Assembly: GCA_021156175.1 (NCBI GenBank)
Contig: JAJNBL010000001.1
Coordinates: 310,001-374,000, forward strand
From: Rickettsiales bacterium
Lineage (GTDB): Bacteria > Pseudomonadota > Alphaproteobacteria > Rickettsiales > JAJNBL01
Direction: 5' to 3'
Length of the DNA stretch: 64,000 nucleotides
Shown here piece by piece: positions 44,257 through 53,063 of this stretch (position 1 is the stretch's first letter; each line of letters starts with the position of its first letter). Made by a program: the position numbers and the translations under genes. The notes under the pieces were generated by a model. The model ran no database searches and was not told the DNA's origin. It saw only the letters and a list, made by a program, of their open reading frames with translations.

Positions 44257-45222
44257 ATGAAAGTAAATTATCTTGAGGACACAGAAAATAATATGCACAT
44301 GTCGGATGACGACCCCGAAGCCGATTCGGGTACGCCTCGTTTAGCAACCAATAACACGGCTAACGAGGCCAGACCACAAAATTCCTTGCTCAAATCTTTG
44401 CGCCATTCGCTTTCGCGCCTGCTTTTAAAACAAGGCGGTACGCTCGAAGAATCTTTGGTCGAGTTGATCGAAGACCATGGGCCGGAAGGCACGCAGTTGG
44501 GAGCCGAAGAAAAAACACTCCTTCATAACTTCTTAAGTTTTCATAACAAAAAGGTTGACGATGTGATGGTGCCGCGTATGGATATTATCGCTGCAGAAGA
44601 CACCGCTTCTTTGGAAGAATTACGTGCGTTGGTGGCGGAACATGAGCACACTCGCATGCCGATTTATCACGAGAATCTGGATAACATCCGGGGCTTCCTT
44701 CACATTAAGGATTTAATCCCGTATTTCGGGAAAACCGGCGAATTCCAGATGGATGAAATTATTCGCAAAGCCCTTTTTGTTCCTCATTCCATGCATATTA
44801 CCGATCTACTAGCACAAATGCGTTCTTCCCGCGTACATATGGCTCTGGTGATGGATGAATATGGCGGCACAGACGGACTTGTTACGATTGAAGACTTGGT
44901 GGAAGAACTCGTTGGCGACATCAAAGACGAACATGATACGATCGAAGAAGCCGATCTTGTAGCCATCAACGAAAATACGCTGGAAGCCAGTGGCAGACTT
45001 CCCATTGAGAAACTCGAAGAGCGGCTGAATGTTGCCTTCTCAAAAGAAGCTGAAGAAGACGATTTTGATACACTTGGCGGCCTGATTTTTGACTTGTTTG
45101 GCTATGTTCCCAAAAAAGGCGAACGGATCATGCATCCATCCGGTATTGAATTTGAGGTACTGGAAGCCGATCCACGGCGCGTCAAGCGAGCATTGATCCA
45201 TTACTCTCGCCAAAGTGAATAA
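44257..45222 (+). CDS. corC: CorC/HlyC-type CBS-domain protein
   Basis: The 321-residue product has an acidic N-terminal 60 residues, two CBS domains (VDDVMVPRMDIIAAEDTASLEELRAL start at about residue 105; VPHSMHITDLLAQMRSSRVHMALVMDEYGG) and a C-terminal CorC_HlyC domain (DTLGGLIFDLFGYVPKKGE). Such proteins influence magnesium/cobalt handling. It lacks the DUF21 membrane part, so it is the soluble short form. Confidence 0.92.
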   Translation: MKVNYLEDTENNMHMSDDDPEADSGTPRLATNNTANEARPQNSLLKSLRHSLSRLLLKQGGTLEESLVELIEDHGPEGTQLGAEEKTLLHNFLSFHNKKVDDVMVPRMDIIAAEDTASLEELRALVAEHEHTRMPIYHENLDNIRGFLHIKDLIPYFGKTGEFQMDEIIRKALFVPHSMHITDLLAQMRSSRVHMALVMDEYGGTDGLVTIEDLVEELVGDIKDEHDTIEEADLVAINENTLEASGRLPIEKLEERLNVAFSKEAEEDDFDTLGGLIFDLFGYVPKKGERIMHPSGIEFEVLEADPRRVKRALIHYSRQSE

Positions 45223-45294
45223 AGAACTCATAGCTTCTTCTGGTCAAATGCCTTTTTTTCCTGTTATATTAGAACAGGAGAGTTAACCATTATC

Positions 45295-47454
45295 ATGCTT
45301 ACCCCACAAACGCTTATTACGCAAATAGCTGACTATAATCCTGACTGCGACCGGGATTACCTTGCGCGTGCCTGCGATTTTGCCGAAAAAGCACATAGCC
45401 ACCAAAAGCGTGCCTCGGGTGAACCCTATTTCCAACATCCGCTGGAGGTTGCAGGGATTTTGGCGGGAATGAAGCTAGATACCTCGACCATTGTTACTGC
45501 ATTGCTCCATGATACGGTTGAAGATACTGACGCTACATTAGAACAAATCGCAGAACTGTTTGGAGAAGACGTAAGCCGCCTAGTCGATGGCGTCACCAAA
45601 TTAACAAAAATTGAATACCAGCCCGATTCCGTCCGCCAGGCCGAAAACTTCCGAAAACTCTTGATTGCGATGTCCGAGGATATCCGTGTATTGCTGGTAA
45701 AACTCGCCGATCGCCTGCATAACATGCGCACCCTACATTATGTTGGCTCACTCGAAAAACGCCAACGCATTTCTCATGAAACTATGGAAATTTATGCTCC
45801 TTTGGCTGAGCGTATGGGAATGCAGCAACTCAAAATCGAGTTGCAGGATATCGCCTTTGCGGAGCTTCATCCCGATGTGCGCCAATCCATCATCAAACGT
45901 CTGGAATTTTTGCACGAAGAAGATAATACGTTGATTGAACGGATCATCGACCATCTCGCCGCAACGATTGAAAAAGAAGGCATCCGTGCAACGATTCAAG
46001 GCCGGGAAAAAACACCCTGTTCCATTTGGAAAAAAATGGAGAACAAAAATCTCGGTTTTGAACAACTGGCCGATATCATTGCCTTCCGCGTGATTGTCGA
46101 ATCCATTGAGGATTGTTACCACGTGCTTGGCGCTGTGCATGGCGCCTATAAGATGGTGCCTGATAGCTTCAAGGACTATATCAGCACACCGAAAAACAAC
46201 GGTTACCAATCACTCCATACCGTCGTCATCGGCCCAGAACAACAACGGATTGAAGTCCAAATTCGTACGCAAGAAATGCAGGATGTTGCCGAACACGGGG
46301 TTGCCGCGCATTGGAGTTATAAACAACGCGCCGATTACGGCCAGATGGAAGGCCGTCAATTCCGCTGGCTGCGCGAGTTACTCGAAATTTTGGAACATGA
46401 TGCCGCACCGGAAGAGTTCCTTGAGAATACCAAGCTGGAAATGTACTACGACCAAGTATTTTGCTTCACACCGCGCGGTGATTTGATTGCACTGCCCAAA
46501 GGCGCAACACCGGTGGATTTTGCCTATGCCGTGCATTCGGATATTGGCTCAACCTGCGTGGGTGCGAAGGTGAATGGTCGGATCGTGCCTTTACGCACGA
46601 TTCTTGTCAATGGCGACCAAGTCGAAATTATCCGTTCCAAAACCCAAGTCCCTTCCCCTGCGTGGGAAAAATTTGTGGTCACGGGAAAAGCACGTTCTGA
46701 AATTCGTAAGTACATACGTCTTCAACAACGGGTGGAGTATATTAATCTTGGACGGGCAATCCTAACCAAGGCGCTGCGTCAGGAAGGCCATGAACTTAAA
46801 GATAAGTTGCTCGAACCGTTACTCGAAGTTTATGGCAAAAAAGAGATTGAAGATATCTACGCTAGCTTGGGCGAAGGCACGCTCACGCGCGCAGAAATCA
46901 TAGGGATCTTATTTCCCAATAGCAAAACCAACGAAAAAAACAACAAAAAGAACCTTTTTGGCCTGTTTAGGAAACGCAAACACCAGTACGAACCCAACGA
47001 AGAAAACGCAATCCCAATCAAAGGCCTGGTTGCAGGCATGGCCGTGCATTTTGCAGGATGTTGCCATCCACTGCCTGGTGAGAAAATAGTAGGCATTGTG
47101 AACACCGGAAAAGGGATTACGATTCACTCCACCGATTGCGAAATGCTCTCCAATTACTCCGATACGCCCGAACGCTGGATCGATGTTTCCTGGGAAAAAG
47201 AAAGCCACGCAGGCACCCATGTTGGACGTTTAAAGGTTGTACTTTCACACGAAACGGGAGCCCTTGCAACGCTTACCAACACGATCGCCAAAGACTTAGG
47301 CAATATCAGCAACCTGAAAATCACCAACCGTTCCACGGATTTCTTTGAGATGCTGGTCGATGTGGAGGTGCGCGGCGTACGGCATTTGACGAATATTATC
47401 GCATCGCTACGTGCCGAGAGCTGTATCCACGCAGTCGAACGGATGAAATCCTAA
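45295..47454 (+). CDS. Bifunctional (p)ppGpp synthetase/hydrolase, RelA/SpoT family
   Basis: The 719-residue protein has the HD hydrolase domain (HPLEVAGILAGM; HDTVEDTDAT keeps the metal-binding HD and ED), the synthetase domain (FKDYISTPKNNGYQSLHT), TGS (TPRGDLIALPKGATPVDFAYAVHSDIG in part) and a C-terminal ACT domain. Both active sites look intact, as in the single Rsh of alphaproteobacteria. The leader contains a hairpin over AGGAG (45259-45279). Confidence 0.95.
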   Translation: MLTPQTLITQIADYNPDCDRDYLARACDFAEKAHSHQKRASGEPYFQHPLEVAGILAGMKLDTSTIVTALLHDTVEDTDATLEQIAELFGEDVSRLVDGVTKLTKIEYQPDSVRQAENFRKLLIAMSEDIRVLLVKLADRLHNMRTLHYVGSLEKRQRISHETMEIYAPLAERMGMQQLKIELQDIAFAELHPDVRQSIIKRLEFLHEEDNTLIERIIDHLAATIEKEGIRATIQGREKTPCSIWKKMENKNLGFEQLADIIAFRVIVESIEDCYHVLGAVHGAYKMVPDSFKDYISTPKNNGYQSLHTVVIGPEQQRIEVQIRTQEMQDVAEHGVAAHWSYKQRADYGQMEGRQFRWLRELLEILEHDAAPEEFLENTKLEMYYDQVFCFTPRGDLIALPKGATPVDFAYAVHSDIGSTCVGAKVNGRIVPLRTILVNGDQVEIIRSKTQVPSPAWEKFVVTGKARSEIRKYIRLQQRVEYINLGRAILTKALRQEGHELKDKLLEPLLEVYGKKEIEDIYASLGEGTLTRAEIIGILFPNSKTNEKNNKKNLFGLFRKRKHQYEPNEENAIPIKGLVAGMAVHFAGCCHPLPGEKIVGIVNTGKGITIHSTDCEMLSNYSDTPERWIDVSWEKESHAGTHVGRLKVVLSHETGALATLTNTIAKDLGNISNLKITNRSTDFFEMLVDVEVRGVRHLTNIIASLRAESCIHAVERMKS

Positions 47455-47473
47455 AACAGGGTTGAACGCTTCC

Positions 47474-48460
47474 ATGCTTACATTTTATGTCCTACAAAAT
47501 GAAGTGATAACCCCTATTCCTCGTGAAAATGTCAAAGCGTGCATTTCTCAATTGATATGGGTTGACCTTCTTTGCCCTACACATGAAGAAGAAGTATTTG
47601 TTGAAAACCTTCTTCCTACCAGCATCCCCACACGGGATGAAATGGTGGAAATTGAACTCTCCAACCGCTTATACAAGAAAAATGGCGCAGTATATGCTAC
47701 CGCTACAATGGTAACAAAAGCGGATACTCCTGAGCCTGAAACGCATGCCATTACTTTTGTGCTTTCAGGCGAACACCTAATTACTGTTCGCTATTCCGAC
47801 CCACAATCCTTTAGGACATTCCTTGGTCGGTCTTCCATCATTAGAGCGGAAACTTATCACGGGAACACCGTGCTCGCCGGGCTGATGGAAGCAATTATTG
47901 ATCGTATTGCAGATATACTCGAAAATGTTGGCCACCATCTAGATGATATGACCAAGAAAATCTTTCGTCCCCATCTTGAGGATGCAAAAGCCCGTTCGAA
48001 GAAAAAACCTCAACTTGAAGAAATGCTCCGGCAGGCTGGCATTAAGGGGGATTTGGTATCAAAAATACGAGAAAGCCTTGTTAGTATTAATCGGCTACTG
48101 GGGTTTATATCGCAAACATCCTACTTTAACGCAGGCTCAGAAGAACATAATCGCCTACAAACGGCAATGAAGGATATCCAAGCATTAAACGACCACGCCT
48201 CGTTCATTTCGAACAAAGTCAATTTCCTGCTCGATGCAACGCTTGGCATGATCAGTATTGAACAAAACGGGATCATCAAAATATTTTCTGTCGCCGCAGT
48301 GGTATTCCTTCCGCCCACGCTGGTTGCGAGTATCTACGGGATGAACTTCGATGCGATACCTGAATTGCACTGGCATTTTGGCTATCCTTTTGCCATAGGA
48401 ACAATGATTCTATCGGCACTGCTGCCTTATAAATTTTTCCGCTGGAAAGGGTGGTTATAA
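47474..48460 (+). CDS. corA: CorA-family magnesium/cobalt transporter
   Basis: From ATG 47474 the product has 328 residues: a soluble N-terminal alpha/beta and coiled-coil funnel, then two C-terminal helices with the selectivity motif GMN (SIYGMNFDAIPELHWHFGYP) and a basic end (FRWKGWL). An upstream TTG at 47462 is the other possible start. It follows rsh by a short gap and converges on rpe. Confidence 0.95.
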   Translation: MLTFYVLQNEVITPIPRENVKACISQLIWVDLLCPTHEEEVFVENLLPTSIPTRDEMVEIELSNRLYKKNGAVYATATMVTKADTPEPETHAITFVLSGEHLITVRYSDPQSFRTFLGRSSIIRAETYHGNTVLAGLMEAIIDRIADILENVGHHLDDMTKKIFRPHLEDAKARSKKKPQLEEMLRQAGIKGDLVSKIRESLVSINRLLGFISQTSYFNAGSEEHNRLQTAMKDIQALNDHASFISNKVNFLLDATLGMISIEQNGIIKIFSVAAVVFLPPTLVASIYGMNFDAIPELHWHFGYPFAIGTMILSALLPYKFFRWKGWL

Positions 48461-48461
48461 T

Positions 48462-49118
48462 CTAACGAAGTGCCGCAATGTTTGTGGCATAGAGCGATTG
48501 CCCGCCCTTGAATACCGCAGATCCCGCCACGATCACATCGGCACCGGCAGCAACCACTTGCTTGGCGATCTCAGGATTAATCCCGCCATCGACTTCCAGA
48601 TCAATCTTACGACCGGAAGCATCAATCATTTTGCGGATCGCAGTGATTTTCTGAAGCTGAGAAGGAATGAAGGCTTGTCCACCAAACCCCGGATTCACGG
48701 TCATCACAAGAATCAAATCCAGCTGGCTGATTACATATTCAAGTGCACTTTCATGCGTCGAAGGCACGAGCGACACGCCCGCTTTTTTCCCGAAGGATTT
48801 GATGAGTTGGATGGTACGATCCAAATGCGTAGTTGCCTCCGCATGCACCGTGATAATATCGGCTCCCGCTTTCGCAAAAGCTTCGATATAAAGATCAACC
48901 GGCTCTATCATCAAATGGACATCAAACACCTTATCCGTATGCGGGCGCAACGCCTTGACCACATCCGGGCCGATTGTGATATTCGGAACAAAATGCCCAT
49001 CCATCACATCGATATGGATATAATCCGCACCGCCTTTCACAATGGCACGGACTTCATCGCCGAGCATCGCAAAGTCGGCGGAAAGGATCGAAGGAGCAAT
49101 ACGGACAGGCTGTTGCAT
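48462..49118 (-). CDS. rpe: Ribulose-phosphate 3-epimerase
   Basis: The 218-residue TIM barrel interconverts ribulose-5-P and xylulose-5-P. Motifs: [53 protein letters not shown] and AGSAVFKG. All catalytic Asp and metal His residues are present. Length is normal. Confidence 0.97.
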   Translation of the reverse strand: MQQPVRIAPSILSADFAMLGDEVRAIVKGGADYIHIDVMDGHFVPNITIGPDVVKALRPHTDKVFDVHLMIEPVDLYIEAFAKAGADIITVHAEATTHLDRTIQLIKSFGKKAGVSLVPSTHESALEYVISQLDLILVMTVNPGFGGQAFIPSQLQKITAIRKMIDASGRKIDLEVDGGINPEIAKQVVAAGADVIVAGSAVFKGGQSLYATNIAALR

Positions 49119-49180
49119 AAAATAGCTTAAATTGGGTTATATACGGGTCGTAACAGAAACTTGAGTCCCGGTCAAGAACC

Positions 49181-49849
49181 CTAGAAATTACGAGTAGGCT
49201 GGGCACCTTCCAAGGTAATATCAAAATGATAAACCGTACCCGCATCCGGCGCACTGTAATCAATCGGCTGCGACTCTGCGGTAAGGAGCTTCGCCACCAC
49301 TTCCGTCAGATGTTTATGGTATTCCGTTGCACCTGGCATTTTATCAAAAAACAGGTCGGTTTCCACAATTCCAAACTCAGGGTGTTTTACCCGCAAATGC
49401 ACGACCGGCGGTCGTCCTTCTGCTTCTCCTGGCAATATTGTAATAAACTCATAATGCCCCATATTATCCGTCGTTGCAGTGCCTGAACCCGTAAAATTTG
49501 GATCGGCATCCGCATCGTGAACACCTTCGCTATCGGTGACATAATACCCTTTCGCATCGGCTTGCCATACCTGGACTCTCACGCCCGGAATCGGTACGCA
49601 TCTCTCATCCCGCACCACACCACGAATATAAATCGGCACCCCGTCCGCAAGCAACGGAGAAGCTGTCTTGCGTCGAAGGTTATTGGTCAGAGCAATCGCT
49701 TCTGGCATTGCAACCAAGGAAAGCACCGTCGGAGTAATCGTACAAGTCGTTACCACCTCATCGGATAAAGCTTGTGCGTTTTGAGGAAAAGCGGAACCGA
49801 TGAGGGTTATCCCAATAACCACCGTCTTAATCCATTGCCGATTAACCAT
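49181..49849 (-). CDS. Secreted intradiol-dioxygenase-fold protein with degenerate iron site
   Basis: From ATG 49847-49849 (AGG upstream) the product has 222 residues with a signal peptide (VVIGITLIGSAFPQNAQA). The core GVPIYIRGVVRDERCVPIPG, VQVWQADAKGYY and GHYEFITILPG matches intradiol ring-cleavage dioxygenases. The expected iron ligands are not all there: the PGxY tyrosine position reads PGEA, and the HxH pair reads VVH in RPPVVHLRV, so one Tyr and one His look lost. It may be a binding protein rather than a catechol dioxygenase. An upstream start at 49888 is less likely. Confidence 0.7.
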   Translation of the reverse strand: MVNRQWIKTVVIGITLIGSAFPQNAQALSDEVVTTCTITPTVLSLVAMPEAIALTNNLRRKTASPLLADGVPIYIRGVVRDERCVPIPGVRVQVWQADAKGYYVTDSEGVHDADADPNFTGSGTATTDNMGHYEFITILPGEAEGRPPVVHLRVKHPEFGIVETDLFFDKMPGATEYHKHLTEVVAKLLTAESQPIDYSAPDAGTVYHFDITLEGAQPTRNF

Positions 49850-49911
49850 AGCGTAACCTATCCTTGAAACGTAACTAAATATAAGCATACGTAGCGCGGC
49901 TTGACAAACCG

Positions 49912-50580
49912 TTAATGGCTTTTCTCTGCGATCGCAACAACCGTAGCAACAACCTTCTCAATCCCCGCAGCAACATCCGAAATGGTCGCATCCCCACGCA
50001 TATACGCTGAACAGCTGACAATCCCATGCTCTTCATCTAGCACAGCTTCATCGGTAGGACAATTCCGATGTTTTCCGCCTAAGCCCGCAATCAATCCATC
50101 CGCATCCTCTCCTAAGGTGACCGTTGGCACCAAATTTCCTTTAACTGCGGCAGTCAGAATGGCGGGCGAAATACAAATCGCCCCAATTGGTTTTTTCTGA
50201 TGAAGAAAATCCGTAATAAGTGTTTTAAGCTCAGGCAGCACCGTCGCATTTTTCCCCTTGGTAGCAACGTTCGATAAATTCTTCGCCGCTCCATACCCTC
50301 CCGGCAACACCAGCGCATCAAAATCTTTAGCGCTCGCTTTCGCCAATGGTGAAATTTTCCCACGCGCAATACGCGCAGCTTCCTCCAACACATTACGTGA
50401 TTCGCCCGGCATTTCTTTTCCGGTAAGATGATTCACCACATGCATCTGATTTACATCCGGTGCAAAGATCGAAACTTCAGCTCCTGCGCGATCAAGCGCA
50501 AGCAAGGTGATCACCGACTCACGAATTTCTGCCCCATCCAAATGCCCACATCCTGCCAACACCACTGCCACTTTCACCAT
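49912..50580 (-). CDS. elbB: Isoprenoid biosynthesis glyoxalase ElbB
   Basis: The 222-residue DJ-1/PfpI-fold protein matches ElbB: VVLAGCGHLDGAEIRESVITLLALDRAGA, LVLPGGYGAAKNLSN, GAICISPAIL with the nucleophilic cysteine, and GGKHRNCPTDEAVLDE. ElbB has weak glyoxalase activity and was linked to isoprenoid synthesis; its real role is unclear. Confidence 0.94.
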   Translation of the reverse strand: MVKVAVVLAGCGHLDGAEIRESVITLLALDRAGAEVSIFAPDVNQMHVVNHLTGKEMPGESRNVLEEAARIARGKISPLAKASAKDFDALVLPGGYGAAKNLSNVATKGKNATVLPELKTLITDFLHQKKPIGAICISPAILTAAVKGNLVPTVTLGEDADGLIAGLGGKHRNCPTDEAVLDEEHGIVSCSAYMRGDATISDVAAGIEKVVATVVAIAEKSH

Positions 50581-50733
50581 AATTCACGCCTCTTTTGTTA
50601 TCTGTGTTTGAGAATTTTTCATTATACGAGAACGCATCACTTCGACACAAGTATGAAATAAACTCTTGATTTCTCAAGCGAAGACTTTTACAACGAACAG
50701 TGGGGGGCCGTTTGGAAGCGATTCTCGGCAATT

Positions 50734-50747
50734 GTTACACCCGTAAC
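50734..50747. promoter_or_regulatory. Palindrome before the phasin gene
   Basis: GTTAC-ACCC-GTAAC, a perfect 5-bp inverted repeat about 30 bases before the phasin start. It could be an operator; no further support. Confidence 0.3.
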
Positions 50748-50774
50748 GGATGATCTTATCTGAAGGAGGAAATT

Positions 50775-51869
50775 ATGACTACGCAATTCCCGCAGGCGCC
50801 GGCACCTGAAAAAAATACGGCAAGCAATGTAAATCCAATTAAACCAGCTCTGAAGTCTGTGACCGATGGGTTGAATGCAGTTCCTGCAAATACCGATCAG
50901 CCAACGCCTGCAAGCTCGCAAAAGAAAGAAGGCATTAAGGCGCGCTTAGCGGCTTCTGCTAACAAAGGCAAATCAGCTGGTAAGTCTGGATCGAAAGCAA
51001 AATCAACTGCAGCGAAAGCTCCAAAATCAGATAAGAAAGCAGCGAAACCTGCGGCGAAAGATGCGAAAGAAAAATCGCAACAACAAAAAGCGCCCGTAGC
51101 TTCTCAAGCAAAAGCTAAAGCTTCATCTAAGCCGAAAGCATCTGCTAAGCCAAAAGCGAAAACAAAATCACAAAAATCTGAACAGAAGCCGCAACAAAAA
51201 GCGCAGAAAGCAGCTCCTGCAGCGAAAGCAAAAGCTCCTGCTAAGCCGAAAGCAAAAGTATCCTCTGCCGCTAAAAAATCTTTTGCTACTTCTCAGAAGA
51301 AACAAGCGAAGCAAACGACGGCGAAACAATCTCGAGATGACGCCAGGCAACCGCAAGGGAAAAAAACCGGCAAAGGCTCGAACCCAGTAGAAGGTCTCCA
51401 GAACGTTGTATTTGAAAACTGGACTCATGAGGCTCAAAAAGCGCAAGAAAAAATCTTCGCGCTTCAGCATGAATCTGCTGCATCTTTTGCAAAATTTGCA
51501 CAGAACGCTGCTGAGCTTTCCAACAACTCTATCAAATTGCTTCAAGAAAACATCAATGCCCTCCTCGAAACGGGCAATGCTGCAGCGAAGCAAGCAGATA
51601 CGTTAAGCAAGTCGGTTTCCTCTTTTTTCGAAAAGAGCGTAAACGAAGCAAACCGTACCTCTAAGGCGCTCAGCTCATGCAAAACGCCAAACGAAGCGGT
51701 TCGTATTCAAAACGAAGCGACCAGATCCGATGTAAAGCGTGCGATTGAAACTGCAATAGCAGTGACCAATAGCACCGCGGCTTTCACCAATGGTGTGATT
51801 GACCCGCTTAACCGCCGCGTACAAAAGTCACTCCGTACTTTGACGGAAGCGGTTCTTGCACAAGAATAG
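50775..51869 (+). CDS. Phasin with histone-H1-like Lys/Ala-rich N-terminal domain
   Basis: The 364-residue protein has two parts. Residues about 45-205 are a Lys/Ala/Ser/Pro-rich, low-complexity tail like histone H1 or AlgP (repeats such as AKAKASSKPKASAKPKAK). Residues about 210-364 are a Phasin_2 domain (VFENWTHEAQKAQEKIFALQ, then long amphipathic helices to VLAQE). Phasins coat polyhydroxyalkanoate granules. PhaF of Pseudomonas also joins a phasin to a DNA-binding KPAA tail, with the tail at the C terminus; here it is at the N terminus. The gene has a strong GGAGG site and its own terminator. A link between granule and nucleoid is a reasonable inference. Confidence 0.85.
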   Translation: MTTQFPQAPAPEKNTASNVNPIKPALKSVTDGLNAVPANTDQPTPASSQKKEGIKARLAASANKGKSAGKSGSKAKSTAAKAPKSDKKAAKPAAKDAKEKSQQQKAPVASQAKAKASSKPKASAKPKAKTKSQKSEQKPQQKAQKAAPAAKAKAPAKPKAKVSSAAKKSFATSQKKQAKQTTAKQSRDDARQPQGKKTGKGSNPVEGLQNVVFENWTHEAQKAQEKIFALQHESAASFAKFAQNAAELSNNSIKLLQENINALLETGNAAAKQADTLSKSVSSFFEKSVNEANRTSKALSSCKTPNEAVRIQNEATRSDVKRAIETAIAVTNSTAAFTNGVIDPLNRRVQKSLRTLTEAVLAQE

Positions 51870-51888
51870 TAGCCTTTAGGCTTACCAC

Positions 51889-51923
51889 AAAAATCCCTCC
51901 AGGGTTTTCCTGGAGGGATTTTT
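51889..51923 (+). terminator. Intrinsic terminator of the phasin gene
   Basis: Perfect 15-bp stem (AAAAATCCCTCCAGG / CCTGGAGGGATTTTT) with a 5-base loop, ending in a T tract. It lies 20 bases after the phasin stop. Confidence 0.93.
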
Positions 51924-51949
51924 GCATCTTAGGATACTTAATTTAAACC

Positions 51950-52828
51950 ATGCTTTCTTCCATCCAATCCACCCTCTTTCAAGCCAAACAACAGCTCCAA
52001 AAAGCAGGCATTCCGTCCTTTGCACTCGATGCTGAATTGTTGCTGGGAGCGGTACTAAAGGTTACCAGAGAATATATCCTGCTTCACAAGAAACAACCGC
52101 TTACACGCGATCAAACCCAAGCTTTCGAACAGCTGATCGCCCGCCGGATAGCCCGGGAACCGATGTCCCATTTGCTCGGCACACGAGAATTCTGGAGCAG
52201 AGATTTCATTGTGACACGGGATACGCTCGACCCACGGCCCGACAGCGAAACCGTGATTGACGCCGTCTTACGTACATGGAACGCCAAACACTCCGTCCAT
52301 CCCCCGCATTTACTGGATATGGGAACCGGCACAGGATGCCTCCTGCTGACGCTTTTGGCAGAGATTCCAGGCAGTACCGGCATCGGGATAGATCTTTCCC
52401 CTGCCGCCCTGCATATCGCCACGCAAAACGGCCTGGCGCTTGGATTAGAGGAACACGTGACATGGAGAGAAACAAGCTGGAATGATGCCTCTGCCCGCTT
52501 CCCTAACGATTTTTCCGATGAACGGTTTGATATCATCATCAGCAACCCGCCCTATATCCCCACAGAGGATATCAAAGGGCTGGAACCCGAAGTGCGTATC
52601 TATGAGCCGATGTTAGCACTTGATGGAGGGGAAGATGGGCTTGCATGCTATCGCAATCTTATTCCACTTGCAGCAGGTTGGCTAAAAAAAGGCGGCTTAC
52701 TTGCACTTGAAATTGGTCAGGGTCAAGAAATCGACGTGGAGGCCATTGGGGAGGCCGCAGGACTTAAACTCCCTCGCTTATACCCAGACCTGGCCGGAAT
52801 TATAAGATGTGTTCTTATGGAGCGCTAA
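51950..52828 (+). CDS. prmC: Peptide chain release factor N5-glutamine methyltransferase
   Basis: The 292-residue enzyme methylates the GGQ glutamine of release factors. It has the N-terminal helical domain (about 1-85), SAM motif LLDMGTGTGCLLLTLL, and the NPPY motif (ISNPPYIPTEDIKGLEPEV) that binds the target glutamine. It is not next to prfA here. Confidence 0.94.
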   Translation: MLSSIQSTLFQAKQQLQKAGIPSFALDAELLLGAVLKVTREYILLHKKQPLTRDQTQAFEQLIARRIAREPMSHLLGTREFWSRDFIVTRDTLDPRPDSETVIDAVLRTWNAKHSVHPPHLLDMGTGTGCLLLTLLAEIPGSTGIGIDLSPAALHIATQNGLALGLEEHVTWRETSWNDASARFPNDFSDERFDIIISNPPYIPTEDIKGLEPEVRIYEPMLALDGGEDGLACYRNLIPLAAGWLKKGGLLALEIGQGQEIDVEAIGEAAGLKLPRLYPDLAGIIRCVLMER

Positions 52829-52849
52829 GCGACTTACTTCGAGATTTAA

Positions 52850-53017
52850 GGTGATATCGGGGCAAAACGTCGGGGTTTTCGAACACCCGAATAAATGCAC
52901 AACGAAGCATGTGACAACCAACGCGCTGAAAATTCGATGTTTTCAGCCCGGTAGCGTTCAAATCCAGCACTCAAATACACAAGCAAAAAGCGGGGACGCT
53001 TGTCCCCGCTTTTTTGT
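52850..53017 (+). ncRNA. Candidate structured RNA or prmC 3' UTR
   Basis: Between prmC and the histone-like gene the plus strand folds into successive hairpins: TCGGG...CCCGA; a compound stem in which AACGC and GCGTT enclose GCTGAAAA...TTTTCAGC; and the terminator at 52985-53015. No frame of interest covers it. It could be a small RNA or an unusually structured 3' end. No known RNA family was recognised. Confidence 0.3.
52985..53015. terminator. Bidirectional terminator between prmC and the histone-like gene
   Basis: A 12-bp stem AAAAAGCGGGGA / TCCCCGCTTTTT with a 6-base loop. The A and T flanks let it work on both strands. Confidence 0.9.
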
Positions 53018-53063
53018 GTCTGATCAGCAATTTATTATAATATATATTATAACACTGTCGGGA

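Noticed and set aside
52960-52985. tRNA-like T-arm (GTTCAAATCC) after prmC
   Set aside because: The flanking bases do not form a T stem and no other tRNA arms are present.
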